Assembly: GCA_046331095.1 (NCBI GenBank)
Contig: JAXLRM010000004.1
Coordinates: 1-64,000, forward strand
Length of the DNA stretch: 64,000 bases
Source of the DNA: JAIBAC01 sp046331095
GTDB lineage: Bacteria; Actinomycetota; Acidimicrobiia; UBA2766
Direction of reading: 5' to 3'
The notes below the pieces were generated by a model. The model had not been told where the DNA came from, made no database searches, and worked only from the letters and a program-made list of their open reading frames with translations. A program made the translations under genes and the position numbers. Positions within the stretch are counted from its first letter, which is position 1. Every line of letters starts with the position of its first letter. This document shows, one piece after another, positions 7,960 through 16,791 of the stretch.

Positions 7960-8579
7960 ACCCGACCTCGCTGCGAACCGTGCCCGTGCAGGAGCGGGCC
8001 AAGCAGACGGTGGAACGTGTCCTCGCTGCCGCGGCGCAGTTGCTCGCCGAGGGCGGTCCGGACGAACTGACGACCTCTGCGGTGGCCGCACGCGCCGGGC
8101 TCAAGGTGCGCAACGTCTACCGGTACTTCCCCGACCGGGCGGCGTTGGCCGCCGCCCTTGCCGATCGACTGAACGGCGCCGTCGAGCACGCCATCGGCGA
8201 CCTCTCCGACCTCGCGGATCCGGTGGTGCCGTGGCAAGGGGCAGTGCGATCGGCGATCCGGCGCCTCGTGGCCGCCGGTGCCGAGCACCCCGAGGCCGTG
8301 CAGATCAGAGCTGCGATGCGGTCGAACCCCGAACTGCAACTGCGTGACCTGGAGAGCGACGTGCGCATCGCCGACGCGTTCTTCCGCGCCTTGCGCACCC
8401 GAGGAGTCCGCCCCGCCGGTCCGCGCCTGTCGCGACGCATGTTCGTTCTCGTGACAGCGGTCGGAGCGGTGCTCGACCGTGGCGTGCTCGGCTCCGCGCA
8501 CACCGCACGGGCGCTGTTCACCGAAGCCGAGGAGTTGGCGATCGCCTACCTCACGCCGCTCATCGAGGCGCAGGCGTAG
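7956..8579 (+). CDS. TetR family transcriptional regulator
   Basis: A 207-residue TetR repressor. The N-terminal helix-turn-helix is clear: AAAQLLAEGGPDELTTSAVAARAGLKVRNVYRYFPDRAALAAAL. The C-terminal ligand domain is unassigned. GTG 7956 is preferred; it lies directly behind a TATCCT box inside the 36-base repeat. Because the same repeat lies upstream of the saccharopine dehydrogenase-like gene at 7051, I infer that this regulator controls itself and that gene, and that VapBC separated an originally divergent pair. Confidence 0.9.
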   Translation: MDPTSLRTVPVQERAKQTVERVLAAAAQLLAEGGPDELTTSAVAARAGLKVRNVYRYFPDRAALAAALADRLNGAVEHAIGDLSDLADPVVPWQGAVRSAIRRLVAAGAEHPEAVQIRAAMRSNPELQLRDLESDVRIADAFFRALRTRGVRPAGPRLSRRMFVLVTAVGAVLDRGVLGSAHTARALFTEAEELAIAYLTPLIEAQA

Positions 8580-8693
8580 CCGGCGCCCGGTGCGCGTGCG
8601 TGACACCTGGCCGCCTCGCCAGCGGAGTTCGAGCGGTTGAGGGACAAGGGGGGATTGCCTCCAGCCTGCGGCAGTCACTCGGTACGATCCTTG

Positions 8694-8727
8694 ATTCCGG
8701 TATCCGGGTATACCCGGATACCGGAAT
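8694..8727. promoter_or_regulatory. 34-base perfect palindrome upstream of the AbiE pair
   Basis: The half site ATTCCGGTATCCGGGTA is followed at once by its exact reverse complement. The direct repeat GGTACGATC flanks it at 8681-8689 and 8733-8741. The second copy contains TACGAT (8735-8740), six bases before the ATG at 8747, so it probably is the -10 box of a leaderless transcript. AbiEi antitoxins are known to bind inverted repeats in their own promoters. Confidence 0.75.
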
Positions 8728-8746
8728 GGCCCGGTACGATCACACC

Positions 8747-9793
8747 ATGAGCCGGCGATCGACCGACGTTCTGGATCGGACTCTGCGAGAGCAGGCAGCG
8801 ATCGCGATCGTTGCCGCCGTCGACGGTGTCGACCAACCCAAGGCCGCCCACGGGGACCTGGAGGTGGAGCTCGACGGGCAGCGAGTGACCATCGAGGTCA
8901 AGACGATGGCCTACGCAACGGTCGACCGCGTCGAGGCACTGAAGCGGAAGGCCATGCCGACAGGCGACCGGTCGGTGCTGGTCGTCGCCGACCGGATCAA
9001 CCAGCCGGCCAAGGCCGCGCTCAGGGCAGCGGGTTGGGGCTACCTGGACCTCGCGACGGGGAGCCTGTTCCTTCGTGCCCCCGGCATCCGTATCGATACC
9101 ACCGTCGATGTGGTCGGTCCCGGCGCTCGGTCGGCGCCAGTCGGTGTCGCGGGGCGGGCTGGTCGGATCGTGGCCTACGAGCTGCTGCGGCGCAGCTACG
9201 ACCGAGATCCGCGCCCAGTCCTCACCACGACCTCGCTCGACCAGTTCGGCCTCGCCCGTTCCTCCACCAGCGATGCCCGGCGGGCCCTCATCGGCGCAGG
9301 ACTGCTCGCCGCGGACGGGGAGCCGGTGCTGCCCGAGCTGTTCTGGGCCCTCGCCCGGGAATGGACCCAGACGGACCGACGATGGCTCGCCGGCGTCCCC
9401 GACCCCAGGGACTGGGAAGGGACCCACGACCCGACTGAACCGACGTGGCGGCTCGGTGGCACCCAGGCCGCGGTCAGCCTCGGCGCGCCCGTCGTCACTG
9501 CGGCCGACGGGCCGATGGACCTCTACGTCCCCAGTCCTGTGCTGCTGTCGATCGCCGTCCGACGCTACGGATCCTCCGATCCCCTGGCGGCCGCAGCCTC
9601 GGTCGCCGTCCCGGTTGTCCACCAGGTGACGGCGCCCCACGATCCGGCGTCGGGCGAACGCCGCGACCACGGGTGGCTCCTCGTCCACCCGGTGGCCGCT
9701 GCCCTCGACCTGGCGGCGTCGGGCGACGCGAGGTCGCTCCAAGTGCTCGCCGAGTGGCAGACCGACGGCGAAGACGTATGGCATGAGCGCTGA
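8747..9793 (+). CDS. AbiEi-like antitoxin with a nuclease-like N-terminal domain
   Basis: A 348-residue protein encoded directly before an AbiEii-type toxin and overlapping it by 11 bases. Residues 1-110 look like a restriction-endonuclease fold: acidic strand DLEVELDG, then VTIEVKT (E-x-K) and later GWGYLDLATGSLFL. Residues about 125-185 form a winged helix (RIVAYELLRRSY, DQFGLARSSTSDARRALIGAGLLA). The C-terminal 170 residues resemble no domain I know. Position and winged helix fit AbiEi-type antitoxins, which repress their promoter; the 34-base palindrome upstream fits as target. Whether the E-x-K module is catalytic is open. A start at ATG 8747 follows the TACGAT box. Confidence 0.7.
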   Translation: MSRRSTDVLDRTLREQAAIAIVAAVDGVDQPKAAHGDLEVELDGQRVTIEVKTMAYATVDRVEALKRKAMPTGDRSVLVVADRINQPAKAALRAAGWGYLDLATGSLFLRAPGIRIDTTVDVVGPGARSAPVGVAGRAGRIVAYELLRRSYDRDPRPVLTTTSLDQFGLARSSTSDARRALIGAGLLAADGEPVLPELFWALAREWTQTDRRWLAGVPDPRDWEGTHDPTEPTWRLGGTQAAVSLGAPVVTAADGPMDLYVPSPVLLSIAVRRYGSSDPLAAAASVAVPVVHQVTAPHDPASGERRDHGWLLVHPVAAALDLAASGDARSLQVLAEWQTDGEDVWHER

Positions 9794-10364
9794 CGTCCCC
9801 TCCGTCATCCTCACCGGCCCGGCCATGATTCCGCTCGTGGGGGCAGCAGCCGCGCTCGAAGCCGAGGACCTCCCGCCCTTCGCGGTGATCGGCGGTGTCG
9901 CCGTCACCGCCCGCCTGGGCAGGGCCGTGCGAGCGACCGCCGACCTCGACGCCGTCACCGACCAGCGCTACACGCCGACCGCACTCGAGGTCCTGCGCGC
10001 TCGCGACGACGCCATCTACGACGCAGCCGACCCGCACACCATCAGGATCGCCGGCGCGGAGGTCCAGTTCCAGGACGTCGAACCGGTCGATGACGCCGAC
10101 GTGTCGCACCTCGACGACAAGGACCTGCTCTACGTCGCCGCGCACGCCCACGCTCTTGCCGCCGCGACGCCGGTCCGGCTCGTCGCCGCCCACGAGCGGA
10201 TCGAGGCAACGGTTCCCGTCGCCACCACCGGCGCGCTGCTCGCCACCAAGCTCCACGCCTACCTGGACCGGCGCCGCGTCGCCGGCCCCGACAAGCGCCC
10301 CGGCGACCTCTGGGACATCTACAACGTGCTCACTCAGTACGACGTGGGCGTGATCGCTCCGTAG
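9783..10364 (+). CDS. AbiEii/AbiGii-type nucleotidyltransferase toxin
   Basis: A 193-residue nucleotidyltransferase-fold protein. FAVIGGVAVTARLGRAVRATADLDAVT shows the GG..(x)n..T.DLD signature of the AbiEii/MenT-type toxins, which transfer nucleotides to tRNA. Downstream, LLATKLHAYLDRR and KRPGDLWDIYNVL match the conserved Lys and Asp-Asp region. It overlaps the antitoxin gene by 11 bases. Its 3' end overlaps the convergent lipase gene by 31 bases, which is unusual and suggests that the pair was inserted or that the lipase end was recut. Confidence 0.85.
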   Translation: MSADVPSVILTGPAMIPLVGAAAALEAEDLPPFAVIGGVAVTARLGRAVRATADLDAVTDQRYTPTALEVLRARDDAIYDAADPHTIRIAGAEVQFQDVEPVDDADVSHLDDKDLLYVAAHAHALAAATPVRLVAAHERIEATVPVATTGALLATKLHAYLDRRRVAGPDKRPGDLWDIYNVLTQYDVGVIAP

Positions 10365-11338
10365 CCGAAGAGGGTGAAGATGCACACCGGCGGGCGGGTG
10401 TGGGCGGGGTCGAGTGCGTTGAGGACGATGCGGGCCGCCCGCGGGGTCCATGCGATCGCGCCGTGCTCCGCGAAGTCGATCGGGCAGCCGTCCTGGACGA
10501 CGACGTTCCTGGCGTTGGGTCCCTCGAGCGTGCCGGACGTGTAGGGCGTGACGAGCTCGTCGTGGCGTGACACGACCAGGGTGTAGTCCACTCCCGCGAC
10601 GGCGCGGGCCCCGCCCTCGTCGAGGTGGGCGAGGAACTCGGACCCGGCGACGAGTTGGCGGCACGCCCCGCAGAACTCGTCGAGGCCGGCGAGGAGGCGG
10701 GCACCGATCCCGAAGGGAAGTCTCCCGACGGCGTCGAGCAGCGACGTCGTCCCCCAGAAGGTCGTGCCCTGGTAGGCGCCGGCGAGACCGACGGCCTTGG
10801 CGACCTTGGCCGCTCCCCCGAGGAACTTCAGGTAGTACTGGGACACGACCGTGCCCTCGGAGTGTCCGACGAGATCGACTTTGTGTGCTCCGGTGGCGGC
10901 GAGCACGCGGTCGACGAACTCGCCGAGTTGAGGGCTGCTCCGCTCCATCGCCTCGATGCCGCCGAATCCGGGCAACCCCGCCTTCACCCCGTATGTGACG
11001 GCGAACACGCAGTAGCCCTCGTTCGCGAGCAGCGGCGCGAGCGTCGCCCAGTAGGACCGTGTCGCGACGATGCCGTGCACCAACACGACCGGCTCGGGGT
11101 GCCGATCGCTCGGCTTGCAGTTCCAGTCGTTCGCTCCCGGCGGGGACGCGTCGGGGTCTACCGCCCAGAGCCTCAGCCACGGCATGATCGTGAACTCGAC
11201 CGCGAGCCGAGGCTTCGGGTTCTCCGGCTCGGCGGCGGCACCCGCCGGCGCCGGGAGCAGCGACGCGGCCAGCAGCGACACCGCCAGGAGACAAAGGGCC
11301 AGGGCGCGCCTCGCTCTCGATGATCGACGCAACGACAT
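10334..11338 (-). CDS. Secreted alpha/beta-hydrolase, lipase class 2 (EstA/LipA-like)
   Basis: A 334-residue exported lipase. A cleavable signal is visible (SLRRSSRARRALALCLLAVSLLAASLLPAPAGAAA). The mature part has PVVLVHGIVATRSYW (oxyanion loop) and the nucleophile elbow VDLVGHSEGTVVSQYY (G-x-S-x-G). Catalytic Asp and His are likely in RHDELVTPY and the FAEHGAI region. Actinobacterial class 2 lipases hydrolyse fatty acyl esters outside the cell. Start ATG 11338 puts the signal peptide at the N-terminus; a GTG seven codons earlier follows a G-rich run and cannot be excluded. Confidence 0.9.
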   Translation of the reverse strand: MSLRRSSRARRALALCLLAVSLLAASLLPAPAGAAAEPENPKPRLAVEFTIMPWLRLWAVDPDASPPGANDWNCKPSDRHPEPVVLVHGIVATRSYWATLAPLLANEGYCVFAVTYGVKAGLPGFGGIEAMERSSPQLGEFVDRVLAATGAHKVDLVGHSEGTVVSQYYLKFLGGAAKVAKAVGLAGAYQGTTFWGTTSLLDAVGRLPFGIGARLLAGLDEFCGACRQLVAGSEFLAHLDEGGARAVAGVDYTLVVSRHDELVTPYTSGTLEGPNARNVVVQDGCPIDFAEHGAIAWTPRAARIVLNALDPAHTRPPVCIFTLFGYGAITPTSY

Positions 11339-11401
11339 CGGCTTCGTCACCGGTACCACCCACCCCCCCCAAGGCCACTGCGGAACAGGCTAGGTCACCC
11401 A

Positions 11402-11525
11402 GGCGAAATCCGCTTCTGGGCGCGCTCACCCAGCCGAAATCCGCTTCTGGGCGCGCTCACCCTATCCACGTGGGGTCAGCGCGCCCAGAAGGGGGATTTG
11501 TCCGGTAGGCGCGCCCAGAAGGCGG
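11402..11525. repeat. Nested palindromic element (hairpin copy A)
   Basis: The inner stem CTTCTGGGCGCGCT (11444-11457) pairs perfectly with 11478-11491 around a loop containing CCCTATCCACGTGG. An extra left arm (about 11410-11425) and an extra right arm (about 11509-11525) repeat the stem, giving a nested structure. A second copy with the same loop is at 60863-60910. It lies between the ends or starts of neighbouring genes, not in a gene. Confidence 0.85.
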
Positions 11526-11535
11526 AGGCCGCACG

Positions 11536-11595
11536 GCGAACCAGGGCGACCGAACCAGGGCGACCGAACCAGGGGCACGGCGAACCAGGGCGACC
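11536..11595. repeat. Short tandem repeats with unit CGAACCAGGGCGAC
   Basis: Four imperfect copies of a roughly 14-base unit lie between the nested palindrome and the response regulator 3' end. There are no spacers, so it is not a CRISPR array. Function unknown. Confidence 0.75.
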
Positions 11596-11620
11596 ACGCC
11601 GGGGGGCGGGCCGGCGGCCG

Positions 11621-12286
11621 TCAGCTCTCGCCCGGGGCGACGAGGCCGTGTTCGTAGGCGAGGATGACCGCCTGGACTCGGTCGCGCAGGCCGAGCTTCA
11701 TCAGGAGATGGCCGACGTGGGTCTTCACCGTCGACTTGCCGAGGTACATGGCGCTCGCGATCTCGGCGTTGCTCTTGCCGCGGGCGATGTGGACGAGCAC
11801 CTCGTGCTCGCGGGGGGTGAGGCTGTCGAGCTCGGTCCGGCTCCCGGACGGCGCGGGTCGCCGGAGGAACTCGGCGACCAGGCGTCTGGTCACGCGCGGG
11901 GCGAGGAGGGCCTCGCCGCCGGCGACGACACGCACCGAGTAGGCGAGCTCGTCACGGCTGGCGTCCTTGAGCAGGAAGCCGCTGGCCCCCGCCCGGAGGG
12001 CTTCGTAGACGTACTCGTCGAGGTCGAAGGTGGTCAGGATCAGGACGCGGCACGGATAGGTGACGTCGGGGCCTGCGAGTTGGCGTGTCGCGGCGATGCC
12101 GTCGAGGCGCGGCATGCGGATGTCCATCAGGACGACGTCGGGGCGCAGCGCCCGGGCGAGCCTGACGGCTTCCTCGCCGTCGGCGGCCTCGCCGACGACG
12201 GTGAGGTCGTCGTAGCCGTCGAGGATCGTCGCGAAGCCGCTGCGCACGATCGGCTGGTCGTCGACGATGAGGATGGTCGTGGTCAT
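11621..12286 (-). CDS. NarL/LuxR-type response regulator
   Basis: A 221-residue regulator. The receiver domain has DDQPIVR (acidic pocket), PDVVLMDIRMPRLDG with the phosphoacceptor Asp, and a conserved Lys in GFLLKDAS. A C-terminal LuxR-type helix-turn-helix follows: LTPREHEVLVHIARGKSNAEIASAMYLGKSTVKTHVGHLLMKL. It overlaps the histidine kinase gene by four bases and is the cognate regulator. The likely target is the divergent lipoprotein and ABC exporter operon at 13.6-16.8 kb, a common arrangement for antimicrobial or envelope-stress exporters. Confidence 0.95.
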   Translation of the reverse strand: MTTTILIVDDQPIVRSGFATILDGYDDLTVVGEAADGEEAVRLARALRPDVVLMDIRMPRLDGIAATRQLAGPDVTYPCRVLILTTFDLDEYVYEALRAGASGFLLKDASRDELAYSVRVVAGGEALLAPRVTRRLVAEFLRRPAPSGSRTELDSLTPREHEVLVHIARGKSNAEIASAMYLGKSTVKTHVGHLLMKLGLRDRVQAVILAYEHGLVAPGES

Positions 12287-13425
12287 TCGGTGTCGAGGGG
12301 GAGGTGGGCTTCGAGGCGGAACCCGCCCAGCGGTCCGGGTTCGGCGGAGAGCGTGCCGCCGAGCAGTTCGGCGCGTTCGTGCAACCCGATCAGCCCGACA
12401 CCGCCGTCGGAGCGGTCGCGACCGCCGTTGCCGGACGGTGCGGGTGTGTTGGTGATCACGATCGCGAGGTCGTGGCCGCTCGAGGTGACGGCTACCTCGG
12501 CCTTCGAGCACGGCGCGTGCTTGACGACGTTGGTGAGTCCCTCCTGGACGATGCGGAAGGCAGTGAGGTCGACGGCGGTGGGGAGGCTGTCGAGCGGTCC
12601 GTCGACCGCGACGCCGACGGCGACACCCGATGCCTCGACGTCGGCGACGAGCTTGTCGAGGTCGCCCAGGGTGGGTTGGGGTGTGATCAGCGGCGGGGTG
12701 TCGCCGTGTCGGAGCACGCCGAGCAGCCCGCGGAGCTCGGTCATCGCTGCCCGGCCACTGCGCGCCAGGTCGTCCAACGAGGACTGCGTCGCGGTGCCTG
12801 CCAGGGCAGGCCGGCTGGCTGCGGCCTCGGCCTGGACGACGAGCATCGTGACATGGTGGGCGACGACGTCGTGGAGCTCACGAGCGACCCTGGTGCGTTC
12901 GGCGGCGCGGGCGTCGTCGGCGGCGCGGAGTCGTTCGGCTTGGAGGCGGTGGATGCGTTCTGTGGCCTCCTCGAGGAGCTGTCTGCGGGTGCGCAGGTAC
13001 GCGCCGACGAGGGGAGCGCCGGCGATCACGAGCACAGCGGTCCACCAGTCGAGCGCATCGGAGTCGGCGACGGCCGCGGTGCCCGCGAGAGCGGCCAGCG
13101 CCGTGATCGCCCAGGCAGTCCACTTGACGGCGGGCCGGGAGTACTCGAACACCGTGGCGAGCGCGACGAACACCCCGAAGGGGATCAGCGGATCGGGCCA
13201 GTCCATGGCCCCGTAGATGCCTGCCGTGACGCCCACGGCGGCGAGGGTCGTGGCCGGGAACCGGCGCCGCCAGATCAAGGCGAGTGCGCCGACGGCGAGC
13301 ACCGCGAAGGCAGCGACGCCGAAAGGTGGCTCGCCGTGCTTGGTCGCGGTGAACGCCGCGGTCGACGCGTTCAGGACCAGCGTGACACCGGCGACGAGCA
13401 GGTCCGAACGCGCCACACGTTTCAC
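12283..13425 (-). CDS. Membrane sensor histidine kinase, HisKA_3 type
   Basis: A 380-residue sensor kinase with about five to six N-terminal membrane segments (residues 8-150) and no extracellular sensor domain. The dimerisation box is RTRVARELHDVVAHHVTMLV with the phosphorylated His. The ATPase part has FRIVQEGLTNVVKHA (N box), GGVGLIGLHERAELLGG (G box) and a final beta strand. Kinases of this form are typical partners of LuxR-type regulators. GTG 13425 is chosen because TAGCGT lies seven bases upstream (13433-13438), giving a leaderless start. The small or absent loop region suggests sensing inside the membrane or through the adjacent exporter. Confidence 0.93.
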   Translation of the reverse strand: MKRVARSDLLVAGVTLVLNASTAAFTATKHGEPPFGVAAFAVLAVGALALIWRRRFPATTLAAVGVTAGIYGAMDWPDPLIPFGVFVALATVFEYSRPAVKWTAWAITALAALAGTAAVADSDALDWWTAVLVIAGAPLVGAYLRTRRQLLEEATERIHRLQAERLRAADDARAAERTRVARELHDVVAHHVTMLVVQAEAAASRPALAGTATQSSLDDLARSGRAAMTELRGLLGVLRHGDTPPLITPQPTLGDLDKLVADVEASGVAVGVAVDGPLDSLPTAVDLTAFRIVQEGLTNVVKHAPCSKAEVAVTSSGHDLAIVITNTPAPSGNGGRDRSDGGVGLIGLHERAELLGGTLSAEPGPLGGFRLEAHLPLDTE

Positions 13426-13586
13426 GGTTGGAACGCTACAAGTGCCCCGGCGGGTTGTCCTCCACCTCGAGGATGAGATGGCCTCGGTGCAAGAGGGGAC
13501 TCGGGTTCCCCACGCGGGCGGACGACGGCGACGGGCCCGCTCCTTAGCGTCGCAAGCGAACCGTCCACCGACCCGTGGAGCCCTCC

Positions 13587-13751
13587 GTGACCCATCGCCT
13601 CGTCCCGTTGGTACTCGTCGCTCTCGTCCTCGCCGTCGCGCTCGGCGCCTGCTCGGTGCAGGCGATCTGTCCCGCGACCACGACCACCACGACCACCATG
13701 CCCGCGTCGCCGACGACCGGGCTCGCGCCCTCGACTGGCGTGACGCCGTGA
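13587..13751 (+). CDS. Small Thr-rich lipoprotein
   Basis: A 54-residue frame with GTG start at 13587. A hydrophobic signal (LVPLVLVALVLAVALGAC) ends in a good lipobox (LGAC), followed by a short tail with seven consecutive threonines. Diacylglycerol attachment at the Cys is expected. Its stop is 11 bases before the preferred ABC ATPase start, and an alternative GTG start of that gene overlaps the stop by four bases. It therefore is probably the first gene of the exporter operon. The role is unknown; such small lipoproteins may act as sensors or accessory factors. Confidence 0.6.
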   Translation: MTHRLVPLVLVALVLAVALGACSVQAICPATTTTTTTMPASPTTGLAPSTGVTP

Positions 13752-13762
13752 AGGAGCTCCGC

Positions 13763-14491
13763 ATGCAAGGACATCTCGTCGTCGACCGGGTCTGCCACGC
13801 CGTCGGCACCGGAGCCGCCCGCCGCACGATCCTGGACTCCGCGTCCCTGCGAGTCGGCGCCGGTGAGTGGGTCGCGGTGATGGGGCCCTCCGGCTGCGGC
13901 AAGTCGACGCTGCTGCACATGGTCGGCGGGCTGCGCCGGCCCGAGACCGGATCCGTCACCTTCCACGGCGTCGAGATCAGCGCCCTCTCCGATCGTGGCC
14001 GGGCCCTGTACCGGCGCCGTGAGGTCGGCTACGTCTTCCAGCAGTACAACCTGGTCGACGACCTCAGCGTCGTCCACAACGTCGAGCTCCCCCTCCTGCT
14101 CGTCGGGGCCGGACGCCGCCGAGCCCGACGCGACGCCCACGACCTGCTCGACCGCCTCGGCCTCGGCGCCTTGGCCGGCGCATGGCCCGCCCAGCTCTCC
14201 GGCGGCGAGCAACAACGAGTCGCGATCGCCCGTGCCCTGGTATCCCGCAGCGCCTTCCTTCTCGCCGACGAACCGACCGGCGCCCTGGACAGCAGCGCCG
14301 CGGCCGACGTCACCGGCCTGTTGCGGGCGGCGTGCGACGCAGGCCAGACCATCCTGATGGTCACGCACGACCCGGTGCTCGCCGGGGCAGCCGATCGCGT
14401 CGTGTGGATGCGTGACGGCACGATCCACGCGGACCCCCCGTGCGCGCAGGCCGCTGCCCCGGCGACCGCGCAGGCAGGTGTGTCGCGGTGA
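13763..14491 (+). CDS. ABC transporter ATPase, MacB/LolD type
   Basis: A 242-residue ATPase. Walker A GPSGCGKST, Q-loop FQQYNLV, signature LSGGEQQRVAIARAL, Walker B FLLADEPTGALD and the His switch VTHD are all intact. The sequence type is that of MacB/LolD/FtsE-like ATPases that pair with FtsX-fold permeases. ATG 13763 follows AAGGAG with ideal spacing, so I choose it over GTG 13748. The permease gene overlaps the stop by four bases (GTGA). The transported substrate is unknown; export of peptides, lipoproteins or antibiotics is typical. Confidence 0.96.
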   Translation: MQGHLVVDRVCHAVGTGAARRTILDSASLRVGAGEWVAVMGPSGCGKSTLLHMVGGLRRPETGSVTFHGVEISALSDRGRALYRRREVGYVFQQYNLVDDLSVVHNVELPLLLVGAGRRRARRDAHDLLDRLGLGALAGAWPAQLSGGEQQRVAIARALVSRSAFLLADEPTGALDSSAAADVTGLLRAACDAGQTILMVTHDPVLAGAADRVVWMRDGTIHADPPCAQAAAPATAQAGVSR

Positions 14492-16791
14492 ACGTGCTCG
14501 CCAGCCTCGTCCGGATCGGCACCCGTCCCAAGTCCCTCGCGACGACGGCGGTGGCTGTCGTCGTGATCGCCCTCGCGGCAGCGGGCCTCTCGGCGGCGAT
14601 CGTCGTGCGCCAGGACGCCGGCAGTCGCGTCGACGCGGCCTTCGCAGCCCACGGTGGGCCCGACCTCGTCGTGACCACGAGCAGCGACACAGCCGAGTCG
14701 GTGCGGTCCGCGCTGGCGGCCGACGCCGGCGTCGTCGCGGTCACGCCGCCGCGCCGTATCGCCGCGGCGCGGGCCGACATCGCCGACGCGCACATCGCCT
14801 TCACGGTCAACGGGATCGACGCCACCAGCGTGGCGGACTCACTCGACGCACCGGTCCTGACCGCCGGTCGCCTGCCGGCGAGCCCGACCGAGATCACGAT
14901 CGACACCGCTGCCGCCCGCGACGCCGGGCTCTCCCTCGGCGAGGCGGTCGTGATCCGCACGCCCTCCACCGAGGCGGAGTTCGACGTCGTCGGTCTCGCC
15001 TACGACTTCACGGATTGCTTCTATCCCACCTGCGACCCGGCGCGGGCCTGGACCCTCGACCGGGTCATCCCCACGCTCGATCCCGACCCGCGGGTCCTGT
15101 TGGCGGCCGATCTCACCGACCCCGCCCTTGCCGATGCGGTCGGCCGGAACCTCATCGACGCCTTCGGTGCCGCCACGGTGGGGTTCAACACCTGGGCGGA
15201 CACCCGGGGGGACCTCCTCGTCGAGTCCGACTTCTTCGGGGCGTTCCTCGCCGCGTTCGGGCTGCTAGCGCTCGTGGCGTCGATGGTCGTGATCGCCGGG
15301 ACGATCACGGCGAGAACCTGGTCGCGGCGCCGAAGCCTCGCCCAGATGCGCTCGCTGGGCTGCACCCGGGGCCAGGTCACCGCTGCTCTCCTCGTCGAGC
15401 ACGCACTGATCGGCGTCGTGGGCGCCGGCCTCGGCAACCTCGCCGCCGCGCTGGTGGCGCCGCGGCTGCGCATCGGCGCACTCGGCACACTCGACGCCGC
15501 CGCCGCCGGTCTCTCTCCCGCAGTGGTGGCGTCGAGCACCGTGATCGTCGTCGCGACGTGCCTCCTCGCCACGCTGCTGCCCGCCGTCCGGGCCGGGCGC
15601 GCCGACGTGGTCGTCGGCCTCGGCGCAGCGCCCCAGCGCGGCGGACACGGCTCCCCGATCGGCCGCATGCTCGAGCGGGCACGGTTGCCGGTCGCCGCCG
15701 ACCTCGGCGTGCGGACCTCGCTCACCCGGCCACTGCGTGCCGTCCTCGCCACCGCCGCGGTTGCCCTCGCGGTCGTCACCACCGTCGTCGCCGTGTCGAT
15801 CAACCAGACGATGGATCGCCTCCTCGCCGACCCGGCGCTGACCGGCAAGCCCGCCACCGCGACCGTCGAGCCGCCGTCGGGCACGAGCCCCGAGCAGGCG
15901 GCACGTCTGATCGAGAACATGCCCGAGGCCGACGGCTGGTATTCGATCGCGGACACCGCCGCGGCAGTCGACGAGCGATCCGTCCACGTCCGCGCGATCG
16001 GCGGCGACCCCCACGCCAGCGGCTACGTGATCGGCGGGGGGGCACCGCTGGAGGAAGCGGGCCAGGCCATCGCCGGCTACGGACTCCTGAACGCCACGGG
16101 CTGGCAGATCGGCCAGAGGCTGCATCTGGACCTCGGAGGGCGCGGCATCGACGTGACCCTGGTCGGGTGGTACCGAGAGACCGAAGACCTCGGCGAAGTA
16201 CTCCAGATCCGCATGGAGGACCTGCGCCGCGTCGACGACGTCACACCTGCACGCCTCGCCGTGATCGGCGCGCCCGGGACCACGCCCCCACAGGTCGCGG
16301 CCGCGCTGGCGCGCACCTTCGGTCAGGCCGCAACTGTCGAGGTCGGTGGCGCCATCGACGACGAGCACCTCGCCCCGTTCAGGTACGCGCTCGCCACGAT
16401 GGCGACGCTCATCGCCGTCTTCGCCCTCGCCAACATGATCGCCGCCGCCGGCATCGCCAACCGGGAGCGATCGCGACGCACCGGCATGCTCCGCGCGCTC
16501 GGCATGACGAGACGTTCGAGCTTCGTCGAGGCGATCACGTCGGCGGCGCCGCCGATCGTCGCCGCGCTCGCCGTCGGTGTGCCACTCGGCTGGCTCGGTG
16601 CACGACACATCGGCGACGCCCTCACCGCACAGCTCGGTGCCGGACCGGGGCTCGCTCACGCCCCTCCGGTCGCGCAACTCGCCACGATCGTCGCCGTCGT
16701 CGGTGCCGCCGCCGCGGTCGTCGCAGCCGCCGCGGCACGACCCGTGATCGCCCGGGCGATCCCCGACCTGGTGGTGGACCCCTCGTCGTGA
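14488..16791 (+). CDS. FtsX-like ABC permease (two FtsX domains)
   Basis: A 767-residue permease. One membrane helix lies at the N-terminus (SLATTAVAVVVIALAAAGL), then a large extracytoplasmic domain up to about residue 240, three helices between 245 and 390 (first FtsX domain), another helix and extracytoplasmic domain at 430-640, and three helices at the C-terminus (second FtsX domain). This 8- to 10-helix layout is typical of single-chain actinobacterial permeases working with a MacB-type ATPase. It is translated together with the ATPase through a GTGA overlap. Control by the divergent two-component system is inferred from position. Confidence 0.93.
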   Translation: MNVLASLVRIGTRPKSLATTAVAVVVIALAAAGLSAAIVVRQDAGSRVDAAFAAHGGPDLVVTTSSDTAESVRSALAADAGVVAVTPPRRIAAARADIADAHIAFTVNGIDATSVADSLDAPVLTAGRLPASPTEITIDTAAARDAGLSLGEAVVIRTPSTEAEFDVVGLAYDFTDCFYPTCDPARAWTLDRVIPTLDPDPRVLLAADLTDPALADAVGRNLIDAFGAATVGFNTWADTRGDLLVESDFFGAFLAAFGLLALVASMVVIAGTITARTWSRRRSLAQMRSLGCTRGQVTAALLVEHALIGVVGAGLGNLAAALVAPRLRIGALGTLDAAAAGLSPAVVASSTVIVVATCLLATLLPAVRAGRADVVVGLGAAPQRGGHGSPIGRMLERARLPVAADLGVRTSLTRPLRAVLATAAVALAVVTTVVAVSINQTMDRLLADPALTGKPATATVEPPSGTSPEQAARLIENMPEADGWYSIADTAAAVDERSVHVRAIGGDPHASGYVIGGGAPLEEAGQAIAGYGLLNATGWQIGQRLHLDLGGRGIDVTLVGWYRETEDLGEVLQIRMEDLRRVDDVTPARLAVIGAPGTTPPQVAAALARTFGQAATVEVGGAIDDEHLAPFRYALATMATLIAVFALANMIAAAGIANRERSRRTGMLRALGMTRRSSFVEAITSAAPPIVAALAVGVPLGWLGARHIGDALTAQLGAGPGLAHAPPVAQLATIVAVVGAAAAVVAAAAARPVIARAIPDLVVDPSS

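Noticed and set aside
11402..11600. Repeat cluster as a CRISPR array
   Set aside because: Units are palindromic arms or tandem 14-base repeats without unique spacers of even length, and no cas gene is near.
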